A DNA stretch of 64,000 nt from Septoria linicola (GCA_024114885.1 CP099424.1:186001-250000), one strand, 5' to 3'; positions 45,340 to 56,034 are shown, numbered from the stretch's first letter. A program made the numbers and translations. The notes: generated from the letters alone by a model not told the origin.

Positions 45340-47883
45340 ATGTCGTCTCCTGACGAATTGAATTCAGCTCCAAAGCCCAAAAGACGCCAGAACCGCAGTT
45401 GTGATCAATGTCGCGCGGGCAAGCGACGCTGTGACGTCCAACCAGATCCGGGAGACCGTTCCATTTACTCTGCATGTTCGAACTGCAAGAAATGGAAGAA
45501 AGAATGCACGATTGAATGGCTACGGGCGCGCGAGGAGCGAAGGCACCGCGACCAGCAGAACGACTCAATTCGGATGTCTCCGGATGAAGACGAAATGCTT
45601 CATACACCACTACCTCACAGCAATCCATGGGCTCGCAATGGGCCACCCAGTCAGTCTACAGACTCCAACATAGGCTCGAACTTGTATGCCGTGAGATCGA
45701 ACTCGACGACATCCTCAAGACAGCCGTCTTGGCTCCCAGGATCACCTCAGAGCATGCCGAACCCTCGGATGACCATGCTGCCTCAGCAGTTTCTGGCGAA
45801 TAATGATCTGGAGTTGCAAGATCAGTGGCCGGTGCCGCACGATCAGATCATACCTGCGGGAAGCACTCCGCCGTTCACCAACTTTGATTCATTGTCATCA
45901 GAATTGATGCCTGTCATCAGCCACACTGGTGGCAGCAGAGTTCAGTCAGAGCCGGGCAATGGAGATGTCAATCGCTTTCGGAGCCCGGCAGCATGGATGA
46001 ATCTCAGCGAACTTTCAGAAAAGGGAGCAACAAGGCCACGAAGCACGAAAAGGCGAAGGATTGATCCACCTGACGAGCAAAAGCCGACGACAATCAAGGC
46101 AGACTTTGTAAGGACCCCCAATCTATCACATCTTCAACAAGGCTTCATACGACCGCAATCGCCATTTGCTTCGCACTTCCTGGCCGAAGACTTCAATCGT
46201 CTACAAATCAAGTCAGGCCTCCTCAAGGTCTACCATGACTCTTTCGAGGGCGCTCTCAGTTGCTGGTTGACAGAGCGGAACTGCCCGTACAGTATTTCCA
46301 GCTTCGAGGATAAGAATGTGTGGAGTCGTTCCTGGGCAAATCGCATCTTTGCACGTACCTCTGCTCTCGACGAGACGTATGCAGAAGCAGGCATACTGTC
46401 CCCTCGAGATCAGAAACAAGCCTCCAAAGTTCTGAATGCGGTGGTGATGGCCTTCTCGGCGCAATGGAGCCGACCGGAGCGCAGGAAATCCCGTAATGGG
46501 CAAGCAGATCCCTTCTCAGCAGAACAACTCTTTGAGGAGGTTGAAAGTAATGGCATGGACGGACATCCCGGCGGGGCTGAGAAGTTTGGGCGCAATGTGC
46601 AGAGGACTCTCTGGCACAAAGCCAAAACAGCTTTGTTCGAAGCCTCTGAGAACATGTCGTTCAAAGTCATTTTTGCAGGCATCATATTCGCGCTTACACA
46701 ACGGCCAGTGGAAGGTACAGAGCTGGCGAGCAAGACAGAGTGTACGGACGACAAACTTTCTGTGCTTTTCGAGCTGCTCGATCTGGACGGGCCCACCCTA
46801 TCGCTGGATGCCGCCCTGAGAAAGCTGAACGACCATAGGCGGCATTTACGTCAGGCCAAGCATCCACGTCGAGGAGCTTGCAAAGCCCCAGCCCAGCTGT
46901 CCACGGAGGATCAAGAGACATTCAATCTATTGTACTGGCTGGCAGTTATGTTCGATACCCTTTCCGCAGCCATGAACAAACGTTCATTCACAATTGCGGA
47001 CGAAGAAACGCACATTGGCCGGGATAACCTGCGCGCTCTGCAGAGATGGTCCGTTGGTCGGCCGCAGGATGCAGAAGGCTTCGCAGACGACAGAGATCTG
47101 TGGGGAAGCTTCTTCATGCTCGAACAGTCGCATATCGGAGATCTAAGGAAGCATTCAGCTCGATGGCCTTGTTCATACGAGGATGCTGCTGCGTGTCTGG
47201 CGGACGCTGCACCCGTGAAGGTGCTCCTCTACCGCCGGGTAGGACACTTGCAGAGTCTTTTCTACCAAGAAGCCAGTCCGGAAGAGATCGAACGAGGCAT
47301 TGAGGCAGTTCTTGAGGTCTACAATCACTGGACTGATACCTACAACCTGTTCATCACTGACTGCCTTAAACATCACGAGACGCTGCCAGTCCGCATTCAA
47401 TCCTGGTATACACTTCTGGCAGCACACTGGAACCTTGCTGTTTTGATCTTTACTGATCTCATTGAGAACCTAGGCCAAGCCGGAATGACGATGTCATGCA
47501 ATAGCGAGCTCAGAGAATCAATGGGTCTAAGCTCGTCCATTCGACAGCTTGCCATAGTCCAAATTTCCGATCTTGGCTTCCATGCCCGCCACACCACCGA
47601 GCCTACGGCATTTGCACAGTCTGCCGATTTTCATCACGCAGTGAACGAGGCGGCACTTCTTACAGAGCCCTGGACGCTTGTTCTGATTCGAGCTTTCAGT
47701 TCTGCAGGAGTAGTCTTGGCAAATCGTGTCAAGCTGGAGGGCTGCAAGGGCGAAATTGGTGTTGAAGTGTGTTCAGAATCAAGACGACGCCTTCAATGGT
47801 GCATCGATGCATTGGCGCTGTTAGGCAGAAAGAGTGATATGGCTATGTGTGCTGCTGATGTTTTGCGGAAAGCTGCGAGCTGA
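45340..47883 (+). CDS. AlcR-type Zn2Cys6 transcription factor
   Basis: Nuclear regulator of 847 aa, single exon. The zinc cluster has cysteines at 21, 24, 31, 46, 49 and 56 (RSCDQCRAGKRRCD, then ACSNCKKWKKEC). The 14-residue gap between the third and fourth cysteines is much longer than the usual 5-9, as in Aspergillus AlcR, the ethanol-regulon activator. WKKEC followed by a basic RAREERRHRDQQ is also AlcR-like. A nuclear-localisation-like TKRRRIDPP lies near residue 240. The remaining 500 residues look like the variable regulatory region, with no second recognised motif. The alcA/aldA targets are not in the window, so the regulated pathway is unknown. Confidence 0.85.
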   Translation: MSSPDELNSAPKPKRRQNRSCDQCRAGKRRCDVQPDPGDRSIYSACSNCKKWKKECTIEWLRAREERRHRDQQNDSIRMSPDEDEMLHTPLPHSNPWARNGPPSQSTDSNIGSNLYAVRSNSTTSSRQPSWLPGSPQSMPNPRMTMLPQQFLANNDLELQDQWPVPHDQIIPAGSTPPFTNFDSLSSELMPVISHTGGSRVQSEPGNGDVNRFRSPAAWMNLSELSEKGATRPRSTKRRRIDPPDEQKPTTIKADFVRTPNLSHLQQGFIRPQSPFASHFLAEDFNRLQIKSGLLKVYHDSFEGALSCWLTERNCPYSISSFEDKNVWSRSWANRIFARTSALDETYAEAGILSPRDQKQASKVLNAVVMAFSAQWSRPERRKSRNGQADPFSAEQLFEEVESNGMDGHPGGAEKFGRNVQRTLWHKAKTALFEASENMSFKVIFAGIIFALTQRPVEGTELASKTECTDDKLSVLFELLDLDGPTLSLDAALRKLNDHRRHLRQAKHPRRGACKAPAQLSTEDQETFNLLYWLAVMFDTLSAAMNKRSFTIADEETHIGRDNLRALQRWSVGRPQDAEGFADDRDLWGSFFMLEQSHIGDLRKHSARWPCSYEDAAACLADAAPVKVLLYRRVGHLQSLFYQEASPEEIERGIEAVLEVYNHWTDTYNLFITDCLKHHETLPVRIQSWYTLLAAHWNLAVLIFTDLIENLGQAGMTMSCNSELRESMGLSSSIRQLAIVQISDLGFHARHTTEPTAFAQSADFHHAVNEAALLTEPWTLVLIRAFSSAGVVLANRVKLEGCKGEIGVEVCSESRRRLQWCIDALALLGRKSDMAMCAADVLRKAAS

Positions 47884-48200
47884 TTTGTACAGCAAGTTGG
47901 CATCAACAAAATGCAGGTCAATATTTATCCAAGAGAGCTCTCCTCTTCAGCTGTCTGTGGTCTTGTGACATGCTGTAGCGTGTGCCGCACAACAGCTAAG
48001 GATTGTGGCTGCATACTGCCCTTCCCGGTATGGCCTCCAATCAGCCTCGCCAAGCAGTGCCAATGCCGAGGCGAGCCACCCTCGTGGGATGGAGCCCGGC
48101 CTTTCACTGGTGGTAACTAGAAGCTCCTGCGCCGCACCGATCATTGGTGAGTACAAGATGATCTGTGAACCTCGACCAAGTGAGGTGATTTACGCAGAAG
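47884..48200. other. intergenic, nothing seen
   Basis: 3' flank of the regulator and upstream region of the beta-lactamase-like pseudogene. Confidence 0.45.
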
Positions 48201-49796
48201 ATGCACTTCTCTAGAGTTTTGGCATTGATCGCCACTGTGAAGTAAGTCTGTAGGTTCTAAGTCGAGTTCACAGTTGACGCTATATAGTATATTCACGCAA
48301 GCCCAGTACATCGACACGCCTCAGAACTGGACTTACCTAATACAGCAAGCATGCTCATACGATCCTTACGGTACATGGATGCCGTTCAAGCCAGAGGCAC
48401 AATACAGTGCAACTCTTGGATATCTTGAATCGATCCGGGAAGCTAGCATGGTACCGGGCCTCGTCGCTGTACAAGCGGACTTGAACAAATACAGATGTTG
48501 TTCCAGTTGGACTGAGAAGATGCGTCTCTGAGCCACTCATTGACAAGACTGACTACATGCCACTAGGCCAAGTTGGCATCGCCATGACGGCGACTCTCAT
48601 TGCGAAGCTTGTCGAAGCGGGTGCGGTGACGTGGGATACCACTCTCGGTGAGATCTTCAAGGAAAGAGCATTCCCGTCCTGGGACGAGGGTCAGACGTTC
48701 CCACTGAATGAAGCATATGCCGACATAACCTTAAGAATGGTAGCGGCGCATCGATCAGGTATCTCCAACGACACTCGCTACATGGATGTCACATTCTGGA
48801 CCTCTGAACTTGACAATGGCTCATACGAAGGCCGAAGGGATAGTCTTCTTGCTTGGGCACTTTCACAGCCACCTTTCCACGCCGTAGGCACCCGCTTCAT
48901 GTACTCAACCACAAACTATATCATACTAGGAGCAGTTGTGGATCGCATGTCAGGAGTCTTTGAGGCAGTGATGCAGCAGAAACTCTTCACCCCTCTAAAC
49001 ATGGACTGTGGTTCCGGTCCAGCACCACAACGCGGATACAGACAAGACGAACTGGACTACCCGTGGCCGCATCGACCTGATCAATGTTACAGTATTGAGC
49101 CCGAAGCCGAAGGCGATTGGAGGGCAGACAGAACAGTGCTGATTGGCACATTTGAGTGCACTTCTCTCATGTGACGAGTCTAATAACACCTCGCTCACCG
49201 ACTACCTCAACTGCAATAGCTTTGCCACGCTGCATACAGCGTACGATATCTATCCAGACACCTGGTCCTATACTCCAGGCGGTTGGTACGGAGATCGAGA
49301 ACGAGGGCTCTGGCATCAAGGTACGAATGGCTACAACAATGCATACACATACACCAGCGTCAGTCGTCGGAAAGTGTTCTTTGCATACACGAACCTCGGT
49401 GGTTCTATAGGTAACAACAATGGCGAGCGAGCAGTCAATCGCGTTATCGACGCTTTCGCCAGCGATGTTCTGGATCTCGATCAAGATGCTGCGCCATGCT
49501 TCGCATATCAACCAGCAATCACCTCTGCAGTACCGCAGTTCACAGGATATGTCTTGCCAAATGGAGAACTGACGTATGAGTCAATCGATACCAGGACTCT
49601 ATCTATTCAGAGACGTGTCCACGCCAGGCGGAGCGCTACTGCCTGCTTGTACTGCTCTGACAACGATATCGCACGGTGGAGAGGCATCTGCGACCGACCG
49701 ACCCGCGACGTATACTGGTGTAGCTATTCGGAGGAGATGTGATGTCGAGCTTGGAGTGGGGTTGACATTCCTGATCAGTATCATCTTGTCATTCTA
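48201..49796 (+). pseudogene. secreted beta-lactamase-like serine hydrolase, inactivated
   Basis: Related to class C beta-lactamase/penicillin-binding-like hydrolases of fungi. Exon 1 (48201-48241) and exon 2 (from 48288) encode a signal peptide MHFSRVLALIATVNIFTQAQ and the start of the fold. Near 48480-48490 the frame shifts, and the homology resumes as PLGQVGIAMTATLIAKLVEAG. At the SxxK site, where the family has a Ser and a Lys four residues apart, this copy has neither. The tyrosine motif region (FMYSTTNYIILGAV) is kept. A second break lies near 49130-49180, after which TPGGWYGDRERGLWHQGTNG, including the HxG third motif, is readable. The tail ends in a hydrophobic, GPI-signal-like LGVGLTFLISIILSF. 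Confidence 0.65.
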
Positions 49797-50301
49797 GCCT
49801 CTCCCAGGTATGCAAATCCAGGAGATCACAGGATAGTCACTAGATGAGATGCAGAGCAAGCGCAATGCTAGAAGTCGGGACAACAGTTGGCACTCATCCG
49901 CCTACGTTCCCAAGAGATGCCTCGGTGTCGGACGTATACAGACCTCTAAGAATCGTATCTTGAGCGAGCACTTCTACTCATACTGGGCTGCCGTGCAACT
50001 TCTCGGCACTTCGGCCATTGCTGCGCAGTATGCGGGCTGGAGGAATGGTCGATGAGCAGGATTCTTGCCATTTCAGGCTACGAACACATGATGTGCAGTC
50101 ATCGAAGACTGAAGTTTGGGCCAATGTAGTAGGTGGAAATTGTTCCAGCAAGGTAGAGGAAGGCATACTTGATAGATCGTTCCCGAGCCCTTCGCACCAA
50201 TGCTGTCCCTTTCACGCGATTGCCCTGGCGGGTTTGCAGCTTAAACGTCATCTGATAGCACGTATCTGTTCCTGATGCAGCGGATGGTAGGCATGATGGG
50301 A
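49797..50301. other. intergenic, nothing seen
   Basis: Flanks of two pseudogenes. No supported feature. Confidence 0.45.
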
Positions 50302-50603
50302 TCATGCAGAAGACATCCGTCTTTTTGTGTTTTGTGCTGACTTCATAGAGTCCAAGACATGTATACCTGCAGGGTGCTGCTTGATGCGAGTAATCAACAG
50401 ACCCACCGTTTGCCCTCTGTCGTGTCCTGCCACCACGATTCCTCGGATCTCCGAGACTCGCAGTCTTGGTCGCCCCTCGCGAGCGAGCACTTGATTGATC
50501 TGCTTCAATCTGACCAGAATCTCGAGCTCACGATCAAAATTCTCTCTCGCGTCCCTCCTCGCGTGCTTTCAAAAACATCACTTCTCCGCTCCTCAAAGAG
50601 CGC

Positions 50604-50611
50604 ACCTCGCC
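50604..50611. repeat. target-site duplication, left copy (ACCTCGCC)
   Basis: Eight-base direct repeat flanking the element on the left. Identical to 52006-52013. Confidence 0.92.
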
Positions 50612-50625
50612 CATAGAAGTTGAAT
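50612..50625 (+). repeat. terminal inverted repeat, left
   Basis: CATAGAAGTTGAAT. Exact complement of 51992-52005. Confidence 0.93.
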
Positions 50626-51991
50626 GATGAATAGCCATTCAGGGGATTCAATTCATTCAATCGTTAAATGAATTTGAATACTTTAGCCCCTGAATATTAT
50701 GAATATTCAAGATTTAATAGGCAAAAGTATAGTTCACTTAGGGGCCTTTATATACTAAGATAATGTTCGAGCGCTACCTAGAGCTATAGTACTACTAGCT
50801 TACTACTACGGACTAGAGGCTTCTATACGACATTACTAGCTTCCTTAGCCCTTTTAAAGAGCTAATAAAGAAGATAGAAGGTAATAAAGCTACTCTTAAC
50901 GCGTTCTAACTAGCTATAGAGTTTATTATCGACTACTTTAGTAATTAGTTAAGGCTCTACTCTCAAGCGTCTATAATACGATTAGCTATTCGATAAAGCT
51001 AACTAGTATTCGAGAAATAGTATACTACGATTAATAATATAGACGTATATATTACTACTATACTACTTTATCTAGACTTCTACTTTATATAGATCTCTAG
51101 TCGTTAGTTAATACTAATAAAGAGAGTATAGCTAGACGAGAGTATAGAGAAAGTACGTAGGCTTTAGTAGTACTATAAAGATAAGTTCTCGCTAACTAGC
51201 GTAAGTAAAGATATATATAATAGCGAGCTATTATTATTCGAATAGTAGTAATTATAATAGTAGAGCGTTACGAGCGATTAAGATAAGTTTAAAACGTTTA
51301 TTTACGCTTATCGTTTTAAACTACTAGTAGTAATAGATAATAACTACTCTAATACTAACCCTCTAGGTAGGTATAAGAGCGGCTATTATAGAACAAGACC
51401 TATTCGGATAGTAATAGTCTTGTAATATATAGGTTAAACGGTAGTAACGAGCTCAAACTAGTAGCCTTAGGCTTAAGAGCTTATATTAGGACCGTAGGAC
51501 ATTAAATTAATCAAGTAGAGTAAATATTACTATCTTAGAAACGAGCTACTACCTTGCTTTTATACTAAAGCTACTAAGTACGGTATATAGGTAGGCCTTT
51601 GCCTTACTAGTAGTTAATAGTAAGCGCTAGATAGTACTAGAATAGTAGTACTAATCTACTTAGCGCTAAGCTTAGCTTATACTCTTATAGATAGCTATTA
51701 ATATACTATCTATATTACTAATAAGCGCTAAGTCCGAGCGTACGTTTAGCGGTACTAGGCGTACTATTCTATAGATACGCTCGTAGCTCGATAGTACTAC
51801 TATAACTTAGTCTAAATATACTAAAAGTTAGTAGAAGTTAGGTATTACTAAGATTATAGTAGATAGCGCTATAGAATAAGTTATTACTACTACGTATATA
51901 GATGATCATTGAGTATTCAGAGTGAATATTGCGATTTAATTCAGTAATTGAATTGAATCCGAATCTAGGTCATTGAATGACAATATTCAAG

Positions 51992-52005
51992 ATTCAACTT
52001 CTATG
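51992..52005 (-). repeat. terminal inverted repeat, right
   Basis: ATTCAACTTCTATG on the plus strand, the mirror of the left end. Similarity continues imperfectly inward for several tens of bases. Confidence 0.93.
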
Positions 52006-52013
52006 ACCTCGCC
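52006..52013. repeat. target-site duplication, right copy (ACCTCGCC)
   Basis: Second copy of the eight-base direct repeat, immediately outside the right inverted repeat. Confidence 0.92.
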
Positions 52014-52555
52014 TGATAGTGACCCGAGGTCCTGCAGCTTTTCTCTACAAGACGGCAGTGTGAAATCTGAGGCTAGTGTTTGGGGCATCGACTTGGGAAC
52101 ATCGAAAATGCGGGAGGTAGGTATTGGCAATATGTAGTACGATGGCTCTTCGACACAATCATCCTGTGCCAGTCACAAGATACAGCATCATTGGGGTCTT
52201 TTGGCACGACAATCTGCAGGTAATAAGTGGGTGGCTCGCACAAAGTCTTCCAGCGTAAGGCCCTGAGCTGTAGTGTTGGGCGCACAAGCTTTTCGAGAGT
52301 TGGCTGACAGTGCGAGACGACCAGGCCTAAGGCCGACTCATCGGTCTGCTTGCCTTTGCGTAGTCTTTCCGCGAAGGCATCGTAGCCCATTTGTGCCCAA
52401 GAGGCTTTCAGACAGAACTTCGCACAGCCACGGTGAACAGTGGCGGTGGTTGTGGTCGTTGTCCCATCATACCAGCCAGGTGGTGGCATCTCGCTATGGG
52501 GTTCAGAGTAGTTGCAAAGAGCTGGGGAAGAAGATGAGAGATGCTTGATGGCCAC

Positions 52556-53820
52556 TGGCGCTGCTGTTCGGTAGCATCCTCATCTGACTAGAGGCCCGGA
52601 TGCTCTTTCTGCAAGCCTCTGCAGGTGTCAATGCTAGCGCTGCTGCCCCATCGTTACCTCGTTCTTCTCTGCACGCGCTTGGAAACTTGAAGGCCGCAAT
52701 TGATAGGAGACAGATGATGACGAGATTGTAGAAGCATACGCAGAAAGCGAGGAGGGACACCATGCGGAGTATGGCGCCTTCTCATCACCGAAAGTAGTGG
52801 GGAAAAAGTGCGTGCTTATTCTGGCTGCGGCTTCTTCACAATCTATCTTTTGAATAGATCTCGACATCAACTACCCAGGCTGATCATGGACGCGTCGACC
52901 CCATTAAATTCAAGGAATGACAGACCCACAAAAGTAGGGTACGATCTCTTTTCCAACGGCCTTGGCTGACAGGCAGCTCATCGGCGAGTGCAGCATTGTC
53001 AGGACAGGCTTGTAAGTCGACGACAGCGCTCATGCAGAGGGGCCTCCAATGAATATCCTGATCAGGCGCCATCTGGTACCGAATCCGGGCGGGGATTTTT
53101 GATCTAGGTCCCAGGAGAAGAAGGCATGTCATCTTTCATAGCAGCGTCCGGGCCGGAGTCAGCCAGCAGCCACGTATTCGCAAGTTCACGAAGCCGAAGT
53201 GGGACCAGACCAACACATGAGATGCTGCGGTGTAACGACTGCGCCGAGAGTGCGAGGCCTTGCAAAGCTAGCCATGTCAATGTCGAGATGCTGCACATTT
53301 TCTGGAATGCGAGCACGATCCTCTCAGTACTGTCGAGCTGGACCCGGCTATAAGTGTTGTCGATGTAGCAGGCACACACTTGGCTTTCGACCACTGTTTA
53401 CCTCGACCTTTGAGCCTCACGCGCGTGCATTTGAGCTGATAGACCTTAGCACGAGCTCTCAGTACATTTCGAGACTTGAGTACAGTCTACCATCTCAGCC
53501 ACCTGGGCTCAAGGCTAAGGTTAACCTGTGTGCGACCATTCTCTTCTGGATAACACGCACTTCCCAAGGTGCGTTCGACCAGCTGTCAGCAATCCGGATC
53601 GCTTGCAGCTCCGTATCAAGCTCAGCCACTCACTCTCTTGGTCACTTTAGTTACCACTTCTGCTCTACCTTTTTGCACTCTTGCCATAGACCACAGAGTT
53701 CTAGGCACACCATTGCCCGTTCTGTCTTGAACTGTGTCGCGTGTCGATCGTACTTCTCCTTCGATAGCTCTTTGCGTGCGTTGATCTAGTCGGGTGTCTG
53801 GGTTTCGCAGTAACCTCGCA
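52556..53820. other. intergenic, no supported gene
   Basis: Between the split pseudogene and BPL1. Open frames on both strands (up to 196 aa) show no conserved block or signal peptide I can support. Confidence 0.4.
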
Positions 53821-55917
53821 CTAGACCTTCTTCTTTAGCAGTCCTCTGAAGAAATCAAAACTGTTACTATCACTCTGCAACTCCCAGAGTCTTCCTGTCC
53901 TCCTATCGTTCTCACCAAGCTCTTCAGCAACAAGCAGACCCCAGTCAGTAGTGATGCCCTTGATCCGTGCTCGCGCGCCACCCTCCGCCTCCAGTGTGAC
54001 AATCTGTTCAGTATGCAGCCAGCTGCTATAGTACGATTTCTCGAACATCGCATTGAATCCGCTGCGACAGAATCTTGCGTACAAGGATTCGAAGTTGACC
54101 AGAATGCTTCCAAGAAGGCGTTCATACGATAGAGGCGGAAGACCTGCTTTGGCGGCAAGATCGTTGATGGAAGTTGTTGGTGCGGCATTTGCGAGGTTGA
54201 GGCCGATGCCGACGATTAAAGTGTAGTCGCCGCCAGCATAAGATGAGTTGACCAAGATGCCACCGATTTTGACGTATGCTGTGGGATCGCTTGCATTCTT
54301 CTTCGTGTTTGGGTCCAGAGCATATACGTCGTTCGGCCACTTGAGCTTGATTGGCAACTTATCATATCCACGATCATAAGTCTGTATGCCTGCAACAATG
54401 GCCATGGCAGCAATGTATTGTACGAAAACGACTGGAGCAGTTGTGGAAAGAGCCAGAGGATGTCGAAAGGTAGTGCTGAACATCATGCTCCCAGGAGGAG
54501 ATACCCAGACGTTAGTGCCGCGACCTCGACCGGACACTTGTGTCGTAGCAACAGCTGTGGCTCCAATGGGTAGTTGTGACAGTAACGTGACATTCTTCTC
54601 AAGGATAGTTTGAGTTGACGTGACGACCTCCCCATACAGCAGGACGCGGCCGAAGTCTCCTACTATACCACCGCCATTCTTGGTGCGGTAGCTGTCCAAC
54701 CAGTGATAGAACTCGCAATGTTTGAAATGTGGCGTGGTCTTGATGTCTGGTTGAGCTTGAGTATGTGCGATGAGGATCTTGTCGGCGGCATTATAGTCGG
54801 GGATTCTGTCCGTAGCTCCGTCAGCATAACTACCAACATCATCGCTTCCAACCACGTCTGCCGCATTCGATGTCTCTGAAGGTTTCGAGCCTTGTTGAGT
54901 CTCGAAAATAGCATTGTGAGGGAGGCGGAACGTGTCGTTCTCGCCTCGTATGACAGCGTGCCCTTCCTCATTAACAACGATGCCTTCTTGTGCCCACGTG
55001 GCGAGAAGATCGTTGATCATAGCAGGTTTCATGGCAGTAAGGTGTATAGGAGAGAGTGATGGTACCGGCTGTGCTTCCTGGCTCACTTCAAGGCCAAGCT
55101 TGCTCAAGCAAGTCTTCAGGAAGACTGTTCGTTGTTGATCTGTAGCTAGAAGCGCATCCACGATCGTGCTGTAGTCGGGGTTGGTTGGTTCGTTGCGGTT
55201 TAGGTTTGTGCCAGCAAACCTGTCTCTGCATCAGTACAAGTTTTTCGACATAAGATATTGGCAAGCACACTCAGGATGCGGTCCTGTCAGCACAGCAGCA
55301 CCTTCACCAGCTTTGCAGTATACAACAGCAGCCTTGACTGCACCACTTTCGACAGCTAGCTCTTCATCGTAGCTTGCCAACACTTCCACACCTTTGTCCG
55401 CTAGTGTTTCGGCATTGACGAAAACACCGCCGCCATTGTAATATGAGTTAAAGCTGCCATTGGCAGACGATAGTCTCACAGATCGCGCGCCCTTTTCACT
55501 GCCATACACGAAGCCTTTGAGTGCCAGACCCCTGCATGCACCAGGATAGAAGGCAAGCTCACGCTCACCATTGACTTCCCAACCTTTACGACCAAGCTCG
55601 AACTCGCACTTTGCGCTGCCGTAGTATCCGCCTGCACATAGGCCAAAGTACTTGCCACCACCCTGGACGTAGACCTTAATGCGTCTGTTGCCTGCTCCAT
55701 TCAGACTGCGGCAGTAGCCCATATCTGCACCACCTGGGATGACGAGTAGAGCACAGGTTGATGGCCATGGCTCTTTGAGCAACTGGTCGGCAGAAAGGGT
55801 GTGGACGGCATAGTTTGGACCTAGAAGTCGTCGGAGCGTCCAAGTGGCGTGCCTTACAGATGGCAGGGATGTGCTTGGACCAGAGTAGATCAATACGTTG
55901 ATTCGTTTTGAAGACAT
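53821..55917 (-). CDS. BPL1: biotin--[acetyl-CoA carboxylase/pyruvate carboxylase] ligase
   Basis: Biotin protein ligase: activates biotin with ATP and attaches it to carboxylases. Exons 55917-55271 and 55219-53821 give 681 aa, close to yeast Bpl1. The N-terminal domain is the glutamine-amidotransferase-like region (INVLIYSGPSTSLPSVRHA, LVIPGGADMGYCRSLNG, YFGLCAGGYYGSAKCEF). The catalytic domain (from about residue 400) has GEVVTSTQTILEKN, the nucleotide loop GRGRGTNVWVSPPGSMMFS, the lysine motif LPIKLKWPNDVY, KIGGILVNSSY and VGIGLNLANAAPT. The C-terminal domain has YYSSWLHTEQIVTLE and ITTDWGLLVAEEL. All key motifs are intact. An in-frame ATG at 55998 would add 27 residues; 55917 (MSSKRINVLIYSG) is preferred. 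Confidence 0.95.
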
Positions 55918-56034
55918 GTTCGGCGCAGTGGCGACGCAGTGATCACGTGGTGAAAGTGGTGATGCTTCGTCTTCTGGTCTTGTGTTTGAACTTATCACTC
56001 TTTATTTGCCATCAAGTTGTTATCAAAAGTCGAG
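55918..56034. promoter_or_regulatory. 117-bp bidirectional promoter of BPL1 and COA4, with E-box
   Basis: Only 117 bp separate the preferred start codons of two divergent genes. It contains the palindrome CACGTG at 55944-55949, the binding site of bHLH factors. Both core promoters and 5' leaders must fit or overlap here. Confidence 0.5.

Larger units (their letters stand above)
50612..52005. mobile_element. hAT-like DNA transposon relic, non-autonomous, interior RIP-like
   Basis: A 1394-bp insertion with perfect 14-bp terminal inverted repeats (CATAGAAGTTGAAT and its complement) and a perfect 8-bp target duplication. An 8-bp duplication with short inverted repeats beginning CA is typical of the hAT superfamily. 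The assignment is inference from this structure, because no transposase frame survives. The outer 130-160 bp on each side hold many TTGAAT/ATTCAA motifs, resembling subterminal transposase-binding repeats. The interior (about 50770-51890) is rich in TA and nearly free of CA and TG dinucleotides, as expected after repeat-induced point mutation. It carries no usable reading frame, so the element cannot move on its own. Confidence 0.85.
50302..52555 (-). pseudogene. protein of unknown family, split by a hAT-like insertion
   Basis: Minus-strand gene broken into pieces. The right piece starts at 52555 (MAIKHLSSSSPALCNY) and contains FCLKASWAQMGYDAFAERL, LVVSHCQPTLEKLVRP and YYLQIVVPKDPNDAVSCDWH. 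A frame change at about 52161-52170 leads to DDCVEEPSYYILPIP and IFDVPKSMPQTLASDF, open up to the insertion. If the element and one copy of its target duplication are ignored, the same frame continues at 50611 as GEVRSLRSGEVMFLKAREEG. A second shift lies at the run of four at 50536-50539, followed by DRELEILVRLKQINQVLARE and GIVVAGHDRGQTVGLLITRI, ending at 50302. That the frame reads directly across the insertion point is good evidence that both flanks are one gene. Its family is not named. Confidence 0.65.

Noticed and set aside
50740..51900. Centromere or AT-isochore fragment
   Set aside because: The block is bounded exactly by inverted repeats and a target duplication, so it is the interior of a transposon.
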